Of a stretch of 64,000 nucleotides of DNA, positions 53,601-59,703 are shown piece by piece; within the stretch, counting starts at the first letter, position 1, and every line of letters starts with the position of its first letter. Both the position numbers and the translations under genes were made by a program. Under the pieces are notes generated by a model, which worked only from the letters and a program-made list of their open reading frames with translations, was not told where the DNA came from and searched no databases. The DNA comes from Acanthaster planci (Eukaryota; Echinodermata; Asteroidea; Valvatida; Acanthasteridae): NCBI RefSeq assembly GCF_001949145.1, contig NW_019091545.1:438055-502054 (forward strand), written 5' to 3'.

Positions 53601-56600
53601 TCAGAATCTCCAGTAATCCTCTGTGGAATTTTGGAGGAATTTATAGGATTGAGACAAGTTGAGACCATCCGCTTCTTTGGTACATGGGACTTAACACCCT
53701 TTGAAAGTTAGCGCACGAAGAATGTATCACAGTAGAGGATTTGTAAAGTGCTTATTACGATGGTAAAGGAATTAGGTTTGATAACTTGCTGTATGATATT
53801 ACTGAAATCTATGATTAACCTGTCCACGTCTATTTCGATTGTAGTGGTAAGATGGTATCTGCTAGTCAAATTCTTGACGTCTTGAGACCATTCTACAGTG
53901 ATAGTACCATTGATGCTAAGCTACGCATTGATGTCTTACTGATCCTGGAAAAGGTACACCAAGCAATGCTGCTCTCTATGATTCGTTAAATTTGAGATTT
54001 TGGTTCCTGTTATGTATAGAACATCTTCAGTTAGGGCACACACCTTAATTTCACAGTTGTCATAATGTTTACCAAAAATGGGTCACTTGGGAGACATTCT
54101 CATAAAAACGTATAAAAACAAATATTTCCTAATCTGATCTGAACCAAACTTTGTTTGTTTTGAATTTAGACCCTAATCTATCATTTCTCAAAATTTGGAC
54201 TGCAAAATTCGGCCTCCTGGTAGATTGGGCATCAGGGAAACATTGAAATGTCTCCCTAATGACCCATTTGTAAGAATAAAGATTAAACCAATTATAAAAG
54301 TTATTAATTTTTCCCAATTATATTCTGTGCAGACTTTTGAGCTTGGTAAGGAAGAGGCATTGTTGCTGCTGTTCTATCGTACAGAGGCTCTCGTCTCCTC
54401 CCTCTGGGAACAACAGGTGACTCAAGCTTTATGTTTGTTGAAATGAGATTATAATTTAAGTATCTTCAGTTTGTTGTATTGATCACGTAGTTCCTTCTCA
54501 ATTCGTTTGTGTGAAGGTTTAAACCAACCTTGCAGTGATGAGTATTAACAAGGCAGAATTTCTCTGATATCTTGCAAAATAATTACACAGCGATAAGAAA
54601 ATATAAACATCTATACCCTTGAACCATATATATGCTCAGTTTAAGAATTTTTTTCTAGAAATTGCCACACTTTGGCTGAATTCCTCCTAAAAAATTTTAA
54701 TGTTTCCACTGTTCCCACAATACTTTTAATTGGGAATATTTTTTTCTTTGAGGTTTTGGTCCAAAAATGTGTCCAACTCCAAGGATGGAGTTAGTTTGAA
54801 TCAGAGGCTAGACTGGCAAGCTTGCCACTGCTTGAATATGATTTCATAATGTGAAAGCGTTTGCAGCTAGCGTCAAACTTTGTTCCAAAGGACTTTCTTT
54901 GTGTTACACGTTTGGAACAGTGTTACTCGTTTGTAATTGCTCGTGTTGTTTGTAAAAATCCTCCAGGTTGTCGAGGCGGATGTAGCTACAGAAGATGCTC
55001 GTGATAAACTCTTCTCATTGTTGCTAAGAAACAGTCACTCCATGGAGCAGCTGGTCACGTTGTCACGGTTACTACAGCAATGGCCGCCACTTCAGAGAAC
55101 TGAATTAAGGTACGGAAATTGATTGAATATGTGTGTGGAGTGTAGATAACACTGTGTGTGAAATACTCAAGGGGACCAAGGAAGGACATACTGTGTGTGT
55201 GTACTGGTTCAGGTGTGCAAATATGGCAGATTGTGTTTGACCAATTTTCATCTGAATCTGCACAAAACATGTAGCATCTTGGAAAGGAATGTACCTGAGT
55301 TTGGAAGCACAACAGAAATAGTATTCATATAGTATAGTATCTTGATGATATCACAAATAACCATTCTGAGCAGTTGTTGTGGATTGTTGTGTTGAAAGTT
55401 ATACATGTATGCTAACTATTTTGTAAAAAGAATTTGCAACCATTGAAAAAAAATCCTTGAATTCTGTATCTCATTAAGAAACGAAGCAGTTACAAATCTT
55501 CTTAATTAGCTGTCTAATTCACTATGTCAGGATTGTCTCAAACATTTACAGATCACAAGATTTTTGTTCAGGCTAATTGTGTCACAAGTTAAACATCTTT
55601 TGTTCCCATAGCAACGGTCCTGCCCATCATCCGTGGGTAGAGTTGTTAGTTGCTTGGATACAACATCCAGACAGCTCTCTGCATGATGACACTCTGTTGG
55701 ACCTGTTTGAATACTTTCACATGTATAGCACCATCACGACAGAGGTGAGGATTTGTTGGAATGGCCTTGCTGATTCAAAGGTCGAGTCTGGGTTCATTGG
55801 AAACCAAATTGCCTGTTAGTTTGATTTATTTGCCAGTGGGGCATGATTCAGTTCTTGCTAATTTTCAATCCTGTTTTTTGCCCAAGTTTGGGGGGCAATT
55901 AGCCCGAAGTGGAGTCTTTTCAGAGCAAGTATCTTTGTGGTCCTGGGGTCGATTCCTCATCAGGACAATATTCACAACCACTGTCAATTTGGTCTTCAGT
56001 TGTTCCTTTAAGAAGGGCGCGGTTCATGTTGAGTGCTCAATTAGTATAGCTGTATTTAATGTGTTCCAGGTTCGAATGCAGTCAGTTGCATAAACATGAG
56101 ACATTTGATTACTTATGTCCAAGTTACACAAAGTGAACATTGACTCAATCAAGTTGTGAGTTTAGATAGAGGAGTTCCACTTTTTTTAAATATAAAAAAG
56201 AAATTGCACCTTTTCTAGATCTGGTTATCTCGGGCTTTATCTTGGCGTCCGTAATCAATTTCCACTACTTACTGTGGGGACCAAATGAAGTTCTTCAAAC
56301 CCTAACATCATTTTAGACAAAGAGATGTTTATGCAAGCAAAGAGAGATTTGCCTTTAACTCAAAGGTGTCCACTCAAGAGACTCAGTGCCTGGAATTTGA
56401 TGATTTGGGTAACCCTCTAGGGCTTCTACCCCTGACCATGAACAAAAAATGATTGGCTTTGTTTGCCATTTTACTTCAAGTGTGTTGAAGTCTTGTACCA
56501 AGAGCTGGTTGCCCAGGGCTCCATGCTGACAGCGATGAAACTCATCCTGATCACTAAGGAAACCAGACTCTATCCAGTCCTTCTAGATTATTTGCATCAG

Positions 56601-56609
56601 GAGAAGCAG
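5237..56609 (+). CDS. NBAS: NBAS (NAG) vesicle-tethering subunit, 56 exons seen, 3' end missing
   Basis: NBAS works with RINT1 and ZW10 as the NRZ/Dsl1-type tether at the endoplasmic reticulum, capturing Golgi-derived COPI vesicles with syntaxin 18. In animals it is also linked to nonsense-mediated decay. The exons join in frame into about 2307 residues (human NBAS is 2371). They follow the family from the ILYDLLV..EWP start, through the N-terminal WD/beta-propeller region, an acidic linker, PPRKRPK, the Sec39-type helical domain, and on to LLLLFYRTEALVSSLWEQQ and LLQQWPP near the end. I chose the ATG at 5237 for its good context (AAGATGG) and MATS.. start. An in-frame ATG at 5195 would add 14 residues. 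All introns are GT-AG with matching phases. The two largest introns (19 and 27) contain nested antisense genes. The final exon or exons are not visible and may fall in the 56952-57726 gap. Confidence 0.97.
5452..5519. repeat. Imperfect inverted repeat / hairpin in NBAS intron 1
   Basis: The left arm (5452-5484) and right arm (5493-5518) pair as three perfect stems of 6, 10 and 10 bp. They surround an 8-base loop CTTATAAA, with one-sided bulges GAGT and CTC in the left arm. It sits about 110 bases after the exon 1 donor. It may be a small MITE remnant or a foldback. A microRNA-like precursor is possible, but nothing shows expression. Confidence 0.8.
11165..11235 (-). mobile_element. Degenerate tRNA-like SINE fragment
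   Basis: The + strand reads CAGGATTTGAACCTAGCACC, the reverse complement of a B-box-like TTCAAATCC preceded by a tRNA-like arm. The A-box side is decayed. It is probably an old SINE head in NBAS intron 8. The call rests on the B-box resemblance alone. Confidence 0.3.
12087..17071 (+). CDS. NBAS: NBAS exons 10-19 (propeller end, acidic linker, start of helical region)
   Basis: Exons: 12087-12155, 12560-12688, 12907-12967, 13499-13548, 13723-13866, 14217-14384, 14520-14575, 14940-15009, 15961-16086, 16920-17071. A WD-like blade is clear in exon 11 (DGIYKMCMSPEGKQL then GLVSLWDVPSL). Exon 14 has LLGDSCEWFEPAPRV. Exon 15 (about residues 455-510) is a charged linker: KRRR followed by a run of Asp/Glu. 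Exons 16-17 give FQPPRKRPK and YRLVSLQKTTPEELYARR. Exons 18-19 carry DLVYQRQWRKARVSIAAIQD and AWVLHECLERVPDDIDAA, which are very conserved in the family. Intron 19 follows at 17072 (phase 2) and houses the transporter gene. Confidence 0.95.
12977..13067. repeat. Dispersed repeat, copy 1 (NBAS intron 12)
   Basis: This 91-bp stretch shares most positions with 18875-18967. The shared strings include CACTTCCTTGTTTGG and AGCAGATGTTTGTTTGTC, and both copies end in a CTGTCAG..TGCA block. The copies differ by scattered substitutions and a short indel, as expected for members of an interspersed repeat family. No structure identifies the class. Confidence 0.75.
15290..15690. other. Compositionally distinct block in NBAS intron 17
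   Basis: This part of the intron is richer in G+C and CpG (for example TACCCGACGCTTAC, GCCTGCCGCCC, CCCGAATAGCG) than the surrounding intron. It keeps overlapping open frames on the minus strand. No family is recognisable in any frame, and no splice sites join it to NBAS. It may be a fragment of a transposable element or a retained regulatory segment. Confidence 0.35.
16170..16255 (-). mobile_element. tRNA-like SINE fragment (NBAS intron 18)
   Basis: The minus strand reads TCAGTTGGTAGAGCACCAGC, an A-box-like D-arm, followed about 30 bases later by GGTTCAAATTC, a B-box-like T-arm. The acceptor stem does not pair, so this is not a functional tRNA. It is best read as the head of a tRNA-derived SINE. 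Confidence 0.6.
17072..17833. other. NBAS intron 19, segment 3' of the nested transporter
   Basis: This holds the intron 19 donor side of NBAS and, on the other strand, the 3' flank of the transporter gene. I see no further exon. A minus-strand open frame at 17380-17595 contains a short string vaguely like the transporter's terminal exon, but it has no splice acceptor and is not annotated as coding. Confidence 0.5.
17834..17949 (-). CDS. Transporter terminal exon, distal alternative copy
   Basis: This 116-bp exon follows an acceptor with a good pyrimidine run (TTTCCATTCTAG). It encodes the last membrane span, GWIYDTTGSYIPAFIFIGS, then VQFLRIFPLPILRYHGCVE and TGA. Its phase (1) matches the exon 3 donor at 19085. 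It is the 3'-most of two homologous copies. Confidence 0.85.
17834..21840 (-). CDS. Monocarboxylate-transporter-like MFS protein (SLC16 family), nested in NBAS intron 19
   Basis: This encodes a 12-span major facilitator protein of the SLC16 type, which moves monocarboxylates or related small substrates across the plasma membrane. The substrate cannot be read from sequence. Exons on the minus strand are 21840-21642, 20677-20534, 19895-19086 and a terminal exon 17949-17834 (or 18259-18144). All junctions are phase 1 with GT-AG sites, and the product is 422 residues either way. TM1 begins GWIVVLALW, followed by KSFGMM as in SLC16 proteins. The family's second signature appears as FTRNYATATGIARTGDSIG in exon 3. 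A soluble loop (GRYQELPTNDVTSEQRQ) separates TM6 and TM7. A splice acceptor just upstream of the ATG (AG from 21856-21855) implies a non-coding first exon. The whole gene lies within one NBAS intron, antisense to it. Confidence 0.92.
18144..18259 (-). CDS. Transporter terminal exon, proximal alternative copy
   Basis: This 116-bp copy has the same phase, length and stop position as the distal exon, with no indels. By hand count there are 17 base differences, giving 29 of 37 identical residues. It encodes GWTYDTTGSYIPAFIFIGS, then TQSLVIFPLLVLRCRGCVE and TGA. Its acceptor (CTTTATTTAG) is intact and both ends are open, so use as an alternative terminal exon is plausible. It could also be a recent non-used duplicate. 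Confidence 0.8.
18875..18967. repeat. Dispersed repeat, copy 2
   Basis: This is the partner of 12977-13067, in the same orientation. It lies in NBAS intron 19, inside the third intron of the nested transporter. Shared strings include CACTTCCTTGTTTGG and AGCAGATGTTTGTTTGTC. Confidence 0.75.
21841..23352. other. NBAS intron 19 segment 5' of the transporter
   Basis: Except for the short non-coding exon piece immediately upstream of the transporter ATG, I see no exon. The promoter of the transporter probably lies here. The stretch 22369-22722 is open on the minus strand only because the + strand is purine-rich. A G-run cluster is annotated separately. Confidence 0.5.
22637..22673 (+). other. G-run cluster, possible G-quadruplex
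   Basis: Within 37 bases there are runs GGGG, GGG, GGG, GGGG, GGG and GGGG separated by short A-rich linkers. At least four G3+ tracts with short loops meet the usual pattern for a quadruplex on the NBAS sense strand. There is no direct evidence of function. Confidence 0.6.
23353..27344 (+). CDS. NBAS: NBAS exons 20-27 (Sec39-type region)
   Basis: Exons: 23353-23481, 24505-24583, 24713-24817, 25564-25700, 26150-26311, 26676-26754, 26995-27045, 27210-27344. Conserved strings include LTLEQRELCRCRLKLLTYLD (exon 21), FFKTFRSQNIV (exon 22), LFTHHGNDLLPHWLMILNNF with PETTSPTEYSSLLPE (exon 23), and WCEGENC ... EDQPELAHFR (exon 24). Only the acceptor at 26148-26149, after a good pyrimidine tract, keeps exon 24 in phase with exon 23. 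The open frame that extends further upstream is intronic. Exon 20 has two in-frame acceptors 12 nt apart (AG at 23351-23352 and 23363-23364). Intron 27 (phase 0, 15.4 kb) follows. Confidence 0.95.
25110..25195 (-). mobile_element. tRNA-like SINE head or tRNA pseudogene (NBAS intron 22)
   Basis: The minus strand reads GACAGCTCAGATGGTAGAGC, a strong D-arm/A-box. Then follow an unpaired anticodon region and GGTTCAAATCCCACTCC, a T-arm/B-box. The 5' and 3' acceptor strands do not pair and the anticodon stem is not stable, so it is not a working tRNA gene. Confidence 0.65.
27527..28579 (-). CDS. Class A (rhodopsin-type) GPCR A, intronless, in NBAS intron 27
   Basis: This is a 350-residue seven-span receptor in one exon. 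Residues 1-24 are extracellular with an N-glycosylation site (NET at 15). TM1 is WLSTLFLLFAVVGFLSNILV. TM2 carries NLAVSD with the conserved Asp. TM3 starts after Cys (LYCRL) and ends SLERYIGIVHPLRY, an ERY instead of DRY. ECL2 has the partner Cys (DRC). TM6 lacks the usual CWxP and has LYLPTQP. TM7 has NSVINPCIYAF, followed by a basic helix 8 (KYKKFRDGLRR). It looks like a peptide or small-ligand receptor of an invertebrate expansion. I do not recognise a named orthologue and infer no ligand. The closest gene in the window is GPCR B. Confidence 0.95.
   Translation of the reverse strand: MSTEDIINFADYCRNETVTPTEVYPTWLSTLFLLFAVVGFLSNILVSITILKCQFLHDVTHYLILNLAVSDSLCCFMFGLEMFLDLLQYPNNDTNEIAEKLYCRLIHGNYLFQSFGYISAYNLVIISLERYIGIVHPLRYVQICNKAHVRGAVLTVWLLGFCTYMIHFFGIAYFPSKATYVDRCRMKHDWHWHFVPFLGGFIIPLITMIWAYTRIIITLKHGTLNNASRQAREMREATKRVIHLMLAVTITYAILYLPTQPVYMIIITLEPYDSEQRSLYVDLLTKLPVLLNSVINPCIYAFKYKKFRDGLRRIMCQHAKRKILPNAPKHIDMTQHDSNLNGTERATIPI
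28580..31273. other. Intronic/intergenic DNA between GPCR A and B
   Basis: I see no coding exon, RNA gene or clear repeat here. It should contain the promoter of GPCR A and the 3' UTR of GPCR B. Similarity between the two receptor genes stops close to their start codons, so the flanks are not part of a recent large duplication. Confidence 0.5.
31274..32353 (-). CDS. Class A GPCR B, intronless paralogue of GPCR A
   Basis: This receptor has 359 residues. It has two sequons in the N-terminus (NST at 8, NET at 15), NLAVSD in TM2, Cys at the start of TM3, SLERYVGIVHPLHY, Cys in ECL2 (SRC), LYIPTQP in TM6, and NSFINPFIYAF in TM7 with KYKKFRNGLR after it. From residue about 24 to the end of TM3 it differs from GPCR A by only about six residues, and the DNA is almost identical even at silent sites. 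From TM4 onward it is much more different, with a longer ECL3 (NVKLGIFELSPLG) and an unrelated tail ending TCQPAGS. Ligand unknown. Orientation is the same as GPCR A and C. Confidence 0.95.
   Translation of the reverse strand: MNTEDNMNSTDCCRNETVTSIEEYPSWLSTLFLLFAVVGFLSNILVSITILKCQFLHDVTHYLILNLAVSDSLCCFMFGLEMFLDLLQYPNNDTSGIAEKLYCRLIHGNYLFQSFAYISAYNLVIISLERYVGIVHPLHYVQICSKVNITGALVLAWLLGFCAYTVHLFGVVYDPSKATYLSRCWLEHDWRWHFVPFVGGFIIPLITMIWAYTRIIQTLKQSALAQDVSLQVTEMREATRRTVYLMLTVTIAYMILYIPTQPAYMVIVNVKLGIFELSPLGMLLTDLASKLPVFLNSFINPFIYAFKYKKFRNGLRGVLCTPRRNGAVLQDQSHLRGGGSLPTLSQSLETLSTCQPAGS
32354..35066. other. NBAS intron 27, AT-rich stretch upstream of GPCR B
   Basis: There is no protein-coding exon that I can support. 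The DNA has AT-rich blocks with TAATTA-like strings (for example 33340-33440 and 34250-34310), the kind of sequence found in homeodomain-bound enhancers. That reading is speculative. The GPCR B promoter should be just upstream of 32353. Confidence 0.4.
35067..35405. repeat. 14-bp minisatellite, about 24 copies
   Basis: The unit is GCCAAGTGGGCTTT, repeated head to tail. A middle block (about 35153-35250) uses the variant GGCAAGTGGGCTTT, and a few units read GCCCAGTGGGCTTT. One or two units have lost a base. The array has almost no stop codons on either strand, which makes long overlapping open frames that are not genes. Confidence 0.95.
35406..38387. other. NBAS intron 27, no gene seen
   Basis: This is AT-rich intronic DNA between the two minisatellites. 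I see no exon, no RNA gene and no repeat that recurs in the window, apart from a short TTTAAACCTG string near 36315 that weakly resembles a SINE B-box. Confidence 0.45.
38388..39459. repeat. 67-bp minisatellite spanning an assembly gap
   Basis: The unit begins AACAATTTCAACTGAGTG and ends with the block CTTAACAAGAAGTGTCAGTG, 67 bp in all. About one and a half copies lie left of the gap and about two and a half right of it, with few substitutions. The gap is 823 Ns (38478-39300), so the real copy number is unknown. The last copy includes the stop codon and last codons of GPCR C. Confidence 0.9.
38478..39300. other. Assembly gap (823 N)
   Basis: A run of N replaces sequence inside the 67-bp minisatellite. 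Open frames that cross it are meaningless. Confidence 1.
39438..40439 (-). CDS. Class A GPCR C, intronless, distant paralogue of A and B
   Basis: This receptor has 333 residues. The N-terminus is short (about 12 residues) with no sequon. TM1 is GAVGNLLVCITI, TM2 is NLASSD, TM3 begins at IFCHLFYSNYLFQ and ends SLERYVAIVHPLRY, and ECL2 has LCVYNHTWEW. TM6 has lost the usual proline position (LYGTTQP), and TM7 is TSVLNPIIYTF followed by QYQAFRRGM. The motifs shared with A and B (NYLFQSF, YNLVIISLERY, WHF.PF, MIWAY) show common descent. ICL3 is longer and carries SARRRVIRL. The C-terminus is an Asn run and TDTSC, the last part encoded by the first unit of the neighbouring minisatellite. Ligand unknown. 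Confidence 0.94.
   Translation of the reverse strand: MGFEFLEQGEVIVYIMMVVASTGAVGNLLVCITIRRAKHLQTVTNYLLLNLASSDLLTCFIFLLANVLKLLGIPSEVKVTPFTHIFCHLFYSNYLFQSFSFVSVYNLVIISLERYVAIVHPLRYEQICSRQRVGVAVTAAWVGGFILYLIHLFGIYTDEGDAALCVYNHTWEWHFMPFVMGFLLPLAAMIWAYYQIITTLKVSGGLHSPPSHAIELISARRRVIRLMLLVTGIFVVLYGTTQPIHMIIVVVVRASYEKSDNSKTLACLLIYTFSDIPAMLTSVLNPIIYTFQYQAFRRGMREGLCPCLKSGKVSPTVSRVIVPNNNNNTDTSC
40440..42707. other. NBAS intron 27, 3' portion
   Basis: No exon is seen between the GPCR C start and NBAS exon 28. The promoter of GPCR C should lie at the left end. An open frame at 41932-42201 has no recognisable content and no splice context. Confidence 0.45.
42708..48208 (+). CDS. NBAS: NBAS exons 28-41 (C-terminal part of Sec39-type region)
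   Basis: Exons: 42708-42833, 43065-43112, 43339-43472, 43611-43796, 44362-44464, 44828-45072, 45214-45326, 45756-45835, 46041-46258, 46360-46447, 46703-46831, 47230-47508, 47870-47999, 48132-48208. Landmarks are WVIPFLERCEKQAPG (28), RLGHLSDHLRAAEIL (31), LLRDMLELQRKVYTCLEPQ (32), SVELVLSAAKEYFNSSADL with MDSCMDLAR (33), VQEELDLI and ILPLQ (34), TTTKAVLAAVGDRRWWKDTL and GCHPFY (39), and LTLGLCYLLALP (41). The phase at each junction agrees. Exon 38 is a low-complexity acidic insert (SSSSVP..DDDHGE) with little conservation. Confidence 0.95.
48322..56609 (+). CDS. NBAS: NBAS exons 42-56 (C-terminal region, 3' truncated)
   Basis: Exons: 48322-48622, 48990-49056, 49278-49388, 49837-50084, 50495-50613, 51210-51308, 51806-51919, 52385-52579, 52958-53014, 53205-53449, 53845-53953, 54333-54416, 54967-55109, 55612-55744, 56481-56609. 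Landmarks are LQLAAYYYALQIH (42), RFTQDSNYKHETILGLAM (43-44), LAQRYQLPLWEVYMTHLEYL with FSDSG (44), NDHNRLIYYYSLLLNCGS (45), KSLLDSQNDPVDVIGPVLSG (46), LLLLFYRTEALVSSLW (53), SRLLQQWPP (54), and a conserved Trp-Val after HHP (55). Exon 56 ends KQ followed by the donor GTAAGA at 56610. The remaining C-terminal residues expected from human NBAS were not found downstream. Confidence 0.94.
48721..48792 (+). repeat. Imperfect G/T-rich simple repeat in NBAS intron 42
   Basis: The stretch is made of variants of TTGGCTGG and TTGGGTTGGG (for example GGCTTGGACTTGGCTTGGCTGGG). It is low-complexity and probably a decayed short tandem repeat. Confidence 0.6.
50757..50977 (-). mobile_element. tRNA-derived SINE copy 2 (NBAS intron 46)
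   Basis: This has the same block order as copy 1 at 1368-1600. On the + strand the blocks are GGGATGCCAGTCCATCACAG, then TATGCTGGTACCCACTT, then a pyrimidine-poor body, then CAGCTGGATTGGAACCCGA (reverse of a B-box), ending in GCCCCCT near the reverse A-box. Both copies are in the same orientation relative to the window. It is a member of an interspersed tRNA-headed SINE family. Confidence 0.75.
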
Positions 56610-56636
56610 GTAAGACTGGGTGGGCTAGACATCGCT

Positions 56637-56951
56637 TGCAGTGACATGTACACGCCAGTCTGAGATGTAACATGTACAAGCCAATCTGAGATGTAACATG
56701 TACAAGCCAGTCTGAGATGTGACATGTACAAGCCAGTCTGAGATGTGACATGTACAAGCCAGTCTGAGATGTGACATGTACAAGCCAGTCTGAGATGTGA
56801 CATGTACAAGCCAGTCTGAGATGTGACATGTACAAGCCAGTCTGAGATGTGACATGTACAAGCCAGTCTGAGATGTGACATGTACAAGCCAGTCTGAGAT
56901 GTGACATGTACAAGCCAGTCTGAGATGTGACATGTACAAGCCAGTCTGAGA
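56637..56951. repeat. 26-bp minisatellite after NBAS exon 56
   Basis: The unit GTGACATGTACAAGCCAG plus TCTGAGAT (26 bp) is repeated about 12 times, almost perfectly, and runs into the gap at 56952. It begins only about 28 bases after the exon 56 donor. The right side of the gap is not repeat, so the far end of the array is hidden. Confidence 0.95.
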
Positions 56952-57726
56952 NNNNNNNNNNNNNNNNNNNNNNNNNNNNNNNNNNNNNNNNNNNNNNNNN
57001 NNNNNNNNNNNNNNNNNNNNNNNNNNNNNNNNNNNNNNNNNNNNNNNNNNNNNNNNNNNNNNNNNNNNNNNNNNNNNNNNNNNNNNNNNNNNNNNNNNNN
57101 NNNNNNNNNNNNNNNNNNNNNNNNNNNNNNNNNNNNNNNNNNNNNNNNNNNNNNNNNNNNNNNNNNNNNNNNNNNNNNNNNNNNNNNNNNNNNNNNNNNN
57201 NNNNNNNNNNNNNNNNNNNNNNNNNNNNNNNNNNNNNNNNNNNNNNNNNNNNNNNNNNNNNNNNNNNNNNNNNNNNNNNNNNNNNNNNNNNNNNNNNNNN
57301 NNNNNNNNNNNNNNNNNNNNNNNNNNNNNNNNNNNNNNNNNNNNNNNNNNNNNNNNNNNNNNNNNNNNNNNNNNNNNNNNNNNNNNNNNNNNNNNNNNNN
57401 NNNNNNNNNNNNNNNNNNNNNNNNNNNNNNNNNNNNNNNNNNNNNNNNNNNNNNNNNNNNNNNNNNNNNNNNNNNNNNNNNNNNNNNNNNNNNNNNNNNN
57501 NNNNNNNNNNNNNNNNNNNNNNNNNNNNNNNNNNNNNNNNNNNNNNNNNNNNNNNNNNNNNNNNNNNNNNNNNNNNNNNNNNNNNNNNNNNNNNNNNNNN
57601 NNNNNNNNNNNNNNNNNNNNNNNNNNNNNNNNNNNNNNNNNNNNNNNNNNNNNNNNNNNNNNNNNNNNNNNNNNNNNNNNNNNNNNNNNNNNNNNNNNNN
57701 NNNNNNNNNNNNNNNNNNNNNNNNNN
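56952..57726. other. Assembly gap (775 N)
   Basis: A run of N begins inside the 26-bp minisatellite. The last NBAS exon or exons may be here. Confidence 1.
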
Positions 57727-59703
57727 TTTTTGCTACCTTGAATTGCTTCCTAAATTGGCATTTGGAATAACTTGTCAAAATAAAAGCTTAAGTTGATGAA
57801 AGGCCAGTTGATACGCATTGCAATCTCGTATGACTAGAAATGCTGAATGCTAGAAAGGCGTGTATTATATTACTATCAAGGTTCAGAGTACTTGATATTA
57901 AAATGATTGTCTTTGATCCGGCTGTTCAGTTTGTCCTACCACAAAATTCTATGTACATCAACCCACAGTTTGAAATATTATTGAACGTTCAATCAGCAGT
58001 GTTGTAGTCAAGACCAATTAAGACCAACACAAGACCTCCAGTCTGAATTCAAGTCACATCTATTCTAATGAACTGCAACAAAAGCAGGCTTTGTCATTGT
58101 TCAACCTGTTACTTGTGACTGGTCTTGTGACTGGTCTTGTGATGGTCTTGTGACTGGTCTTGTGATGGTCTTGTGACTGGTCTTGTGATTGTCTCGACTA
58201 CGACACCATCGATATGTGTTGAAATATGAATTTATCTTGCCTTGAACTTAGCTTTAATTGATAAACAATGTTTAATTTACAGGCTCAAATGCTTTATAAT
58301 GAGTGAATTTTTCTTCATTGTTTAGAAAGACCTGATCTGTATAGAAATTCACATTACTGCACTAGGGATGTTTAAATCTTGATCACACAGTACATGTATT
58401 TACATTATGTTTTATGTATCAAGTTAATGAAGGAATGATTTAGTATTTTTTTCATTTTCCCCGACAAGAGGAAAAAGAACTGTTCCTTAAATTGTGAACA
58501 AAATCTGAGGGTGTTGACCGTCGCTTTTGGTGTAATTCCAGTCTGTGAGAGAGGAGCCGAAACCACCAATAAATTCACATCAGCCACACAGTCAATGTGT
58601 TTATGGTCTTCCGTTTGTTTATTCTAATTCCTAGCATGTTTAATCATTCAAAAGTTAACTTTATAGTACTGTTATACACCCCGAATCGACGTTTCTCATC
58701 TTTTCAAAATTATACATGACTTGAATGCATATTTTATAACGTGTATTCGAAAAGAAATGTTCTCAGACATATACAGCTGTTGCAAGGTTGCTGCCCAAGT
58801 TTGTGGTAAAATATAAAATGCGCCCTCTATTCGCAGGCCGGCCTAAATGCATCACTATAATACTGTTCAATCCAAAATTACAGTGATTCATCGCATCAAA
58901 AAGTAAAGTATATCTTGTGTACTATGTACACGTACTTTACATTACATTTGAAACAAGAACCCTTACACTAAGTGCGAATGTTACATGAATAAGTGAGGCC
59001 TTATACACATTGTAAAGGACTAAAACATTTGAAGCTGTAACAAATTAAAAGGGCAATTGTAGCCAAAGAACATTTGGGAATCAAACATTTCAAATAACTA
59101 CAAAATGATCTTACAATCGTACAGTCTTTATAGCGAGTTCTCAGGGTACGGGGAACAGAAATCAGACCCCAATTCAAGATTTACTCAGCATTACGTGCTG
59201 AACATAATCCACAGCATATTTATCTTAAGCACGAGAGCCAAAACTACGTAAACCAACAAACAATTGACACAGTCACCAATAACGGCTATTTGACTTGTTA
59301 AAAAATATCAGTTACAAAAACTTCAATCATTATACTTATTATAATCGTCACTTTTGTCCGAAAACGATCTGAAGCAGAGCCCCTCTTCAATTAATTGCTG
59401 GCATCCCCATGAAGAAATGGCGTCTTCAAGGAATGGGCGTGGCTTCATTTGAGTGACAGGAATAACATACCCCTCAGGGCTGTGTAATCCTGCATCTGTA
59501 ATGAGGTACGTACGCGTGCGTTCTGTGAATAGCAGAAATCGTCGTACGTGCTCCATGCTCAGCTGTATTGTGTTCCCTAAACTCAAGAATTTGCCCCTGT
59601 CGAAATCCAAAGAAGAACCCAAAGTTCCTTGAGTTTCGGCATCCTAGACGTCGATTTCTAGTTTGATGTAAAGTACAGTGACAATCGAAGAGTAAATCTT
59701 GCC
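57727..59703. other. DNA between the gap and the secreted-protein exon
   Basis: I looked for the C-terminal NBAS residues and did not find them. The stretch is AT-rich, contains a short tandem repeat at 58110-58195, and has no convincing exon. A minus-strand open frame of 99 residues (59323-59622) is described under rejected items. The last part should hold the promoter and 5' UTR of the gene starting at 59704. Confidence 0.45.
58110..58195 (+). repeat. Short tandem repeat (GTGACTGGTCTT-type)
   Basis: Units of CTTGTGACTGGT and the shorter CTTGTGATGGT alternate for about seven copies. This is a simple minisatellite with no coding meaning. Confidence 0.85.

Noticed and set aside
56637-56951. 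CRISPR-like array
   Set aside because: The copies are directly adjacent with no unique spacers, and the host is an animal genome. It is a minisatellite.
56554-57796. Open frames across the 26-bp repeat and the second N run
   Set aside because: They are translations of a 26-bp tandem repeat plus unknown bases. A true NBAS exon ends at 56609 on the + strand.
59323-59622. Minus-strand open frame of 99 codons ahead of the signal-peptide exon
   Set aside because: It could be the last exon of a minus-strand gene, but the preceding acceptor lacks a pyrimidine tract, no upstream exon joins in phase, and it overlaps the probable 5' region of the + strand gene. No family is recognisable.
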